This document shows, piece by piece, positions 58,014 through 64,000 of a DNA stretch of 64,000 bases. Source of the stretch: Tranzscheliella williamsii. Lineage: Eukaryota > Basidiomycota > Ustilaginomycetes > Ustilaginales > Ustilaginaceae. The notes under the pieces are model-generated. The model did no database searches. It saw only the letters and a program-made list of their open reading frames with translations, and had not been told where the DNA came from. Each line of letters starts with the position of its first letter. The first letter of the stretch is position 1. The stretch is from positions 1 through 64,000 of the forward strand of contig JALBYF010000031.1 of NCBI GenBank assembly GCA_023212725.1. The letters are read 5' to 3'. The position numbers and the translations under genes are program-made.

Positions 58014-61000
58014 CTTGGATGGATGGCTATTTGCTGTGTGCAGGGAAGGATGGACCAAAGATATCTTCCACTGTCGAGCTTAAGTGGTTTGATGACAAGT
58101 GAGCAGTGCAAGGTGCGGCAGGTGATTGTTTGCTACGCGGACCGGGGTGGTGAAGATCGAGTGCCAGGTGAGCGTGAGTCGAGGTAGCCTCTTCAAAGTT
58201 GGTTACGACACGCAAATTGGTATGCTATGAGCAACTTCTAGCAAGGTTTCCGCGATGAATCCGGAGCGGAGGATGATGGATCTAAGCAACGTTGGAAGAG
58301 ATGGAGCGAGAAGAAAGCGACCGGCACGGCGTGGCAACCATTGTCTGGTCAAAGCCAAAGCGGGCGGGCCATCGGTTCGGTCATATGGCTACCGTCTCAG
58401 GAATTTGATGATTGACGCACGGGCGGCCATAAGCATAAGCAGAAGCGGAGATTGAGCGAGCCAAGGTGAGAGAAATCTCACTACGCATAGATCGATATCA
58501 ATCAATAAGCACTCACAGCCGTCAGGTCAGCCAACTATTTCCTCTGTTCATATTGCGGAAATGAATACGAATGCGACCCAGCCCCAGCCAAATCACGATA
58601 ATGCACTACTATGCACAATTTGTATATATCGCTAGTGATCAGCATCATCAGATAGAGATGTACGAATACGTATGACAAGCTAGTACGTTATCCGTCGGAT
58701 TATTCACCTTCGCGCAACGCAACATTTCAGGTGGAGTTAAGCCTGGATCTCTTGATCTACCGGGTTTAGTTTGGGTCACAGTATGACTGCTGTTCACCCA
58801 AGCATGAAGGGCTCAAGTTCCAGTCGTGGGTGACGGCGGCTCACATGGCTTATGGCAGGAGTTGGAGCACCGGCTATACTACCGCTTTGGCCGCTACATG
58901 GCGCGATAGGCGGCCGAATAGTGCCCTTGCTCGCAGTGGGGCAGAGGTGAAGCGACACGTATCGATAGCATGAGTTGGTCGGTGGTACGGCTTCCATCAG
59001 GGCGAATCGAAGTTGTTGCAGGTTTGCACACTAAGCCCGGCAATCTTTCGTTTCTGTAATTGCACGGCTTTCCAGACCGGTAAATACGCGTCGGTTGCTT
59101 GCCTTGGTGCATGGCCAACTGCGCTAGCGAGCTTCTGCGCAAACGTGTGTAGGCTTCGACCGCAACACAGTATCGTCCTAACCGCCCTGGACGAAACACG
59201 TTGCGCCAAAGTGGTAATTAAACGGAGCCATGCCGCCATAATTTCCAAAAGTTGGACTGGTGGTGACAATCCATACTGCAAATACTGTGACGAGGCGTTG
59301 CACTATGTAGCTGTAACATCATGATGATTATAACGTTCCCTCTGCGGATGTGACTTCTGTCTGATCGCGCCGACGCATCCGGCACTTATGTTATAGATCA
59401 CGTCGGCTCTTCCACGAAGCTGCATCACAAGCTGCTGCCTATTATATTGTGAATTGTATACACTGTTGCTCAGGTTCTGCGTTGACGGCACGCCAATAGC
59501 AATTTCGGCTTGTCGTATAGGGCCGCCAAAGCATATATTCGCAGTTAGACGTGTTGGTGAGGCATGACGGCTAGCAGCGACGTCCTCATCGCGCAATCGA
59601 CTGAGCTTTGCCACAGCCAGCCAAACCTCTGCCTTGCCTTACATCCACTGCGCCAGAAGCGATCAGGTTATGTGTGTGGCACGTCGCTTCAAGTCCGTTG
59701 ATTGGCTGGTTGAAGTACTATGTTATCGTATCAACGTCCATATTTCCATCAAGGACCAGCTGAGATCGTCGATTCAGTTGTTTCTAGTGCTGCTCCGGAC
59801 CCACATTGGCAAGTCCACCTCTTTCCTCCTCTCGCACCGCTGCACGGGGCCACGCGCTCTGTCGGCATTCGGCGAAGAAGACCAGTAGACGACGACGACC
59901 GGCTTGGATCTTGCCAAGTAGGCGCAGCGTGACAGACAAATCGCAGAAACGACGGCATAGATTGCCTTTGGGTGGGTCGCGCCCTAGATCCGTATCGCAG
60001 GATGATCAAGGACCGTGCAAAGGCAAATAGCGCGCACTCTAGCGTCTGGTGGCAAGTCCAACGTAGACTATGCATGCGGCCCAACCACAGCAGAGGATTT
60101 GCTGCGTCGCGACCGTGTACCGTCGGGTAGCATCGTCTAGTTGCCATCGGCTCAACGCTTCATTATCTTGTCTGGGCTCGCTCTGAAACCGCCGCGTCGC
60201 GATCCGCGCACTAGCGCCTTGATATCGACAAGCCAGAGGAGCACCGACTTTCGTATAGCGCTCTCACGCGTTTGTTTTGGCTGGAAATCTCTTCCTTGTC
60301 CAAGAGCACACTCTACTGGCCTTGCGATGCCCTTCAGCACGACAGACCACTGTATCCTGGCTGGTCGATAGTATCAACACGCAACGCGCCTCAGTCCAAA
60401 GTCAGACTGACGCCCATTCATGGGCGCAGGTGTATTTCATGTAGCATCCCGCCCACCCTGCCATGGAAGAAGCTCTGGCATTTCTCATGGAAGGATCCTT
60501 GGTATTTCTCATTCTCTTACGGCCGGCTCGTAACATATGTGCGCAGGATAGCATGGTTCCGGCTGACACGCCCCACCGTCGCTTGCAGTAGAGGCACCAT
60601 ACCAGGGCAACCGGGTCCAGGCCTGCTTATACTGGCTGCTTTCGCCCACATGCATCTTGCGCCCCAACCATACCCAAAAGGGTCCGATTCCTATCGTCAC
60701 CACAAGAATGTCCAGGTCAGCGCCGTGCATATGCAGCCTTCGACGGATTCTAGGGCGATCATCGCCATCTTGAAAGTGCTTGGGCCGCTCATGCGTTATG
60801 CGGCCGGCTGCGCCCCGTCGTTTCGCGTGCTTTGGGACTGTCAACTTGGCCGAGTCTGTCAACCTCGGACTGCGGAGATGGCGGGACGTGCCCTCAAGCG
60901 CGACGGATCTAGAGTGCCCAGCTTGATGCATGAAGTTTCATTGACGAGCAAGCCCGTTCACCCTTTAAGGACAGCCTCCTGATCCTAGCGATCCACCTTC

Positions 61001-62333
61001 CCCCATTGTCGCTTGCCGCCCATCTCGCCTAGTAAGAACATCAAGCGGCTTTCCGCTCTTCCCTATTCTCGGCGCCGAAAGTCGCTGAGCCATCAACAGC
61101 TGGAAGATACCCAGCGTCCGCCACAACCTCGGGACCACTGCTGTCAAGGCATCATAACACAGGTAAGCAGATAGCCCGCATTATGTCTCTCGTTGGTTCG
61201 CGCAAACAGCCCAGCAGTCGGGCGTACGTCGTGGTCTCTACAAACCTTCTTTACAGTAGCTACTGGTTGTACAGCCAGTGCATTGCTACGCGTTGCGCGC
61301 GCATTGCCATCCCGAGATGAAGCGCACTTCGGCCCCTTTTCGGCTTGATTGCAACATCCTGGGCTCACCCGTTGTACTACAATGCTCAGCTTCACTCCGT
61401 CATTTGACGGATAAGCTGCACAATGCACGTCTGGTGGGAAGGCGGAAGCTTTAGGATTTTAAGACTGCGGCCGACGGTCCCACCGCTGTTTTGACCTGCT
61501 TGCCTTTCTGGGCGGCAGTCTCGAAGTCTTGCTTCCTGTGCAGCAGAGTCTCCAATGCCCTCCTGTGCCCTGACATGGTTTGCCTCGAGGTTCGTCTGCT
61601 CAAATTGCTTGCCCATTGCACAAGGTTATGTTCCTGAGTCTGCGTCTTATTGGAGCCTCGACCTACGCTGCGACAACAAACTCAGGCTTTGCTTAGAGGT
61701 TGGCTTGTTGGTTACTGCATCACCGAGCCTGGGCCGGAGCACCAGCCATTTGGACTGTGATGGGCGATGACCCTCTGTTTCCGACACGGCAGTCTGGTTC
61801 TGCGCGTTCGCGACCATGGTGGGATTCTATGACCCGCTGTTGTAGGGGGCGCCCCCACTCGATGCAGCTCCAGAGCTCTGTTTTCCCACACTTTTGAAGG
61901 GTTGCACTGCCCCTTACCGGTCTTTTCGAGGGCACTGGAACTAACTCATCCGTCGCCCCATCGGCAACTACAAAGCTGCATCTTGCTGCCGACTGGTCCA
62001 ACGGGGATGGCAGCTAAGCTCCTACTTCGATCATCTGAGCTCTCACGGATCGTGTCATCGCTGTCTTACCTTCTTCAGTGTCCGATTTGCAACCGAAACT
62101 GACCCACGAACAACCTTGCCTCGATCTATCTATGCCTTTGGTGCTTTTATCGCCTGCGTCCTTACCACTCGCTGCCACCTGCTGCACTTCCTCGTCTCTC
62201 TGAAACCTCTCGTCGGTCTCTGTTCCGGCTCGGCATCAACTCAAAACGGCACGGCCTTCAATCTAAACCGTCCACGGACTTACCTTGGCCGACCTGTCTG
62301 TGTTATACTCCACCATCGCCCCACCTTTTCCTG
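58014..62333. other. Long spacer upstream of the homeodomain gene
   Basis: 4.3 kb without a recognisable protein, tRNA or transposon. It must contain the ZWF1 promoter (left) and probably a long promoter and leader for the homeodomain gene (right). Bases 62110-62330 are pyrimidine-rich, as before many fungal transcription starts. A perfect GGGGGCGCCCCC palindrome lies at 61845-61856. ORFs up to 236 codons occur (60272-60982) but look like composition noise. Confidence 0.45.
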
Positions 62334-64000
62334 ATGCTACAAAGACCGCACCGTGCCGCGGCCATCCAGGCTCTCCGGGCCAACACCGCTGCCTTTGCAC
62401 CTCGTAAAAGGTCCAATTCTCAAACCTCCAACCGGACCGTCACATCGCCACGCGTCAGTCCAGGGGATTGGCAAGCCACTTCGCGCCCAACTTCACCCAT
62501 GGACATAACCCAGGGGTCTGCTCTGCACCTCAATCACCACAACCACCACCACCATCGGCTCGGAGCGGGCCAAGCTGAAATCCCTGTTGCTGAGCCAGCC
62601 GAAAGCATGCCAATGTCACTTTACTGGCCTGAACAAGATGAACACAACCATCCCATGACTGCACCGCACTACAACAGTGAGGCCGCTCTTGATCACCACT
62701 GGGAAGATTATCATCATGGATCTTCAGCAATGCTGCATCAAGATCACGCGCAAGGCAACTACATGGACGAACATCGCAATTTCTCACCGCCACCTGACGC
62801 CCTGGGCCTTGAGCATGAGGGCGGTCTGCACGTTGGATTGCGCGGAAGTCTAGATCTGTCCAGGGAACACCGTCAAAAAAGTCAGTCATCTTATGACTCG
62901 AACGATAGCATGTCTCTGCTCGACAATCTGCCCTTCTGTGGCAATCCCGACCTCGGCGACGACTCCTACGAAGATAGCACTGATTCGGATTTGCCTCCTG
63001 AAAAGAAGAAGCTCAGTGCTGCGTTTCGTCCTAGGGGGCGCAAGAAGCGCAACAAATGTACACCCGAGCAGCTCCGCAGCCTCGAAGCCTTCTTCGAGAA
63101 AAATCGTAACCCGACCGGTAGGATCAGGACCGAGCTCTCCAGGAAGCTTCGCATGCCCGAACGTAGTGTCCAGGTATGGTTCCAAAACCGTCGAGCCAAG
63201 GTCAAGACCATGGAACGCCGAGGCGTCGACGTCGGCGAAAGCCCGGAGGCCAAGAAGAGGAGCTTTAGCTCTCGTACTGGCGGCAAGGAGCCTGCGACGG
63301 GAAGTTTCGGCAGTGGTCATTCTAGCCGCAGCAATCATCAAGACGAGACGCCATCTGTCACGGCTTTTCCCACCTCGGCGCTCGTTGTCGGTACTTGGCG
63401 ACGTGTATCGCCGCTCATTTGCTTTTTTTCCCGTCGTCTTCAGTCGATGACTTGGTATCTGACTAGTGAGTCCATCGGCTTCAAGCTCGAGATCCCGTGG
63501 ACCTCGATCCGTGCGCTTCATTTTGATGGCCCTACGATGCCGTCACTTGCAGAACGGGCGGAAGGAGTTCGGGTGCCTTTGGGACAGCTTGTCTTGGATC
63601 TGGAAAGGCCGCCGACCTTTTTTATGGAAGTCTTTCGAACAGCGCCCGGCAAGAGTGGCAAGGATGGAGAGCAGAAGATGAGCTGGCGGCAATGCGAGGA
63701 TTTCACCGAACACCGGCAGGCAACGTCTGTCAGCAGGCACGTCCTCAACGGCCCGTACGAAGAGCTGCGTGACGCAGCCGTGGCGCTTGCTCGCAGTAAC
63801 GACACATTGGGCAAGTTGATCGTGTTTCGCGACGAAGAAAGACGAGCTGCAGGCGCAATTCCTACCGGGTCGGGCTGCACTGAAGACAACTTCGGCCTGA
63901 TCGGTCCGAACGGCCAGACACCCGTCTCTTTTGCGCCAGGCACCAGCGTCTCCCAGAGCAACACACCCGCGGCGCCTTTTGACAACAATTTGGGTCTATC
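62334..64000 (+). CDS. Homeodomain transcription factor (5' part; runs off the window)
   Basis: An open frame of 555 residues from the ATG at 62334 to the right edge with no stop. The N-terminus is rich in His, Pro and Ser (with a HHNHHHHH-like run). An acidic patch (DDSYEDSTDSD) precedes a typical 60-residue homeodomain (about 234-294): RGRKKRNKCTPEQL, then LEAFFEKNRNP and the recognition helix SVQVWFQNRRAKVK. It is not of the three-residue-insert (TALE) type, so not like the smut mating-type W proteins. After a Ser-rich linker a second ordered region begins (about 375-500): MTWYLTSESIGFKLEIPW, then SIRALHFDGP and MEVFR. It resembles a conserved block seen after the homeodomain in other fungal homeobox regulators (Pho2-like group), from memory only. 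Target genes unknown. Confidence 0.85.
   Translation, partial: MLQRPHRAAAIQALRANTAAFAPRKRSNSQTSNRTVTSPRVSPGDWQATSRPTSPMDITQGSALHLNHHNHHHHRLGAGQAEIPVAEPAESMPMSLYWPEQDEHNHPMTAPHYNSEAALDHHWEDYHHGSSAMLHQDHAQGNYMDEHRNFSPPPDALGLEHEGGLHVGLRGSLDLSREHRQKSQSSYDSNDSMSLLDNLPFCGNPDLGDDSYEDSTDSDLPPEKKKLSAAFRPRGRKKRNKCTPEQLRSLEAFFEKNRNPTGRIRTELSRKLRMPERSVQVWFQNRRAKVKTMERRGVDVGESPEAKKRSFSSRTGGKEPATGSFGSGHSSRSNHQDETPSVTAFPTSALVVGTWRRVSPLICFFSRRLQSMTWYLTSESIGFKLEIPWTSIRALHFDGPTMPSLAERAEGVRVPLGQLVLDLERPPTFFMEVFRTAPGKSGKDGEQKMSWRQCEDFTEHRQATSVSRHVLNGPYEELRDAAVALARSNDTLGKLIVFRDEERRAAGAIPTGSGCTEDNFGLIGPNGQTPVSFAPGTSVSQSNTPAAPFDNNLGL

Noticed and set aside
56889..58187. 432-codon plus-strand ORF opposite ZWF1
   Set aside because: It is the antisense of a strongly conserved enzyme gene; the Leu/Val-rich translation reflects codon bias of the true strand.
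60272..60982. 236-codon plus-strand ORF upstream of the homeodomain gene
   Set aside because: It opens at a non-ATG codon, has no recognisable motif and looks like random frame in GC-rich DNA.
61845..61856. GGGGGCGCCCCC palindrome as an operator
   Set aside because: Perfect but only 12 bp and isolated in GC-rich spacer; expected by chance at moderate frequency.

Overview
The window is nuclear DNA of a filamentous or yeast-like fungus, most likely a basidiomycete of the smut lineage (Ustilaginomycotina). This is inferred from the gene set (TRA1, RAD4, PIK1, RRP9, a GID9/FYV10 ligase subunit, ATG10, ATG18, a dynactin p24-like subunit), the very intron-poor genes (a 3,923-residue TRA1 with one intron), introns with GTAAGT/GTACGT donors and mostly CTGAC branch sites, and GTCACA-type short repeats in long intergenic spacers. 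No ribosomal RNA, tRNA or CRISPR array was recognised.

Layout. Bases 1-6,500 are mobile DNA on the minus strand: a DIRS-like (tyrosine-recombinase type) retrotransposon with gag, a reverse transcriptase/RNase H ORF and a piece resembling a tyrosine-recombinase start. It is interrupted by a 2.69-kb gag-only LTR element with two identical 323-bp LTRs and a 4-5-bp target duplication. The DIRS gag begins only about 295 bp upstream of the arginase gene. From 6.6 to 20 kb lie arginase (+), a RING-finger protein (+), an unrecognised membrane protein (-), an FCP1-type HAD phosphatase (+), the GID/CTLH subunit Fyv10 (+) and the U3 snoRNP WD40 protein Rrp9 (-). Bases 20-24.4 kb are almost gene-free, apart from a possible two-exon small membrane-protein gene and a tandem repeat. 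They lead into a 1,198-residue unrecognised Ser-rich protein (+).

From 28 to 39 kb come ATG10 (-) and ATG18 (+) head to head, a dynactin p24-like gene (-), an ornithine cyclodeaminase-like enzyme (-) and the phosphatidylinositol 4-kinase Pik1 (-). Bases 39.9-51.8 kb are TRA1 (+). RAD4/XPC (-) and ZWF1 (glucose-6-phosphate dehydrogenase, -) follow. A 4.3-kb gene-poor spacer precedes a homeodomain transcription factor (+) that runs off the right edge.

The host genes are mostly housekeeping and alternate in convergent and divergent pairs rather than forming a cluster. Functional links worth noting are the ATG10/ATG18 autophagy pair, and arginase with an ornithine cyclodeaminase-like enzyme, which could both act on ornithine though they lie 25 kb apart. 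I see no defence system or biosynthetic cluster. The most unusual parts are the nested transposons, the small-gene candidate at 20.3 kb, the FCP1-like protein with an Asn in its HAD motif I, and the two large unrecognised proteins. Start codons were set to the first plausible ATG, because several longer open frames begin at non-ATG codons.
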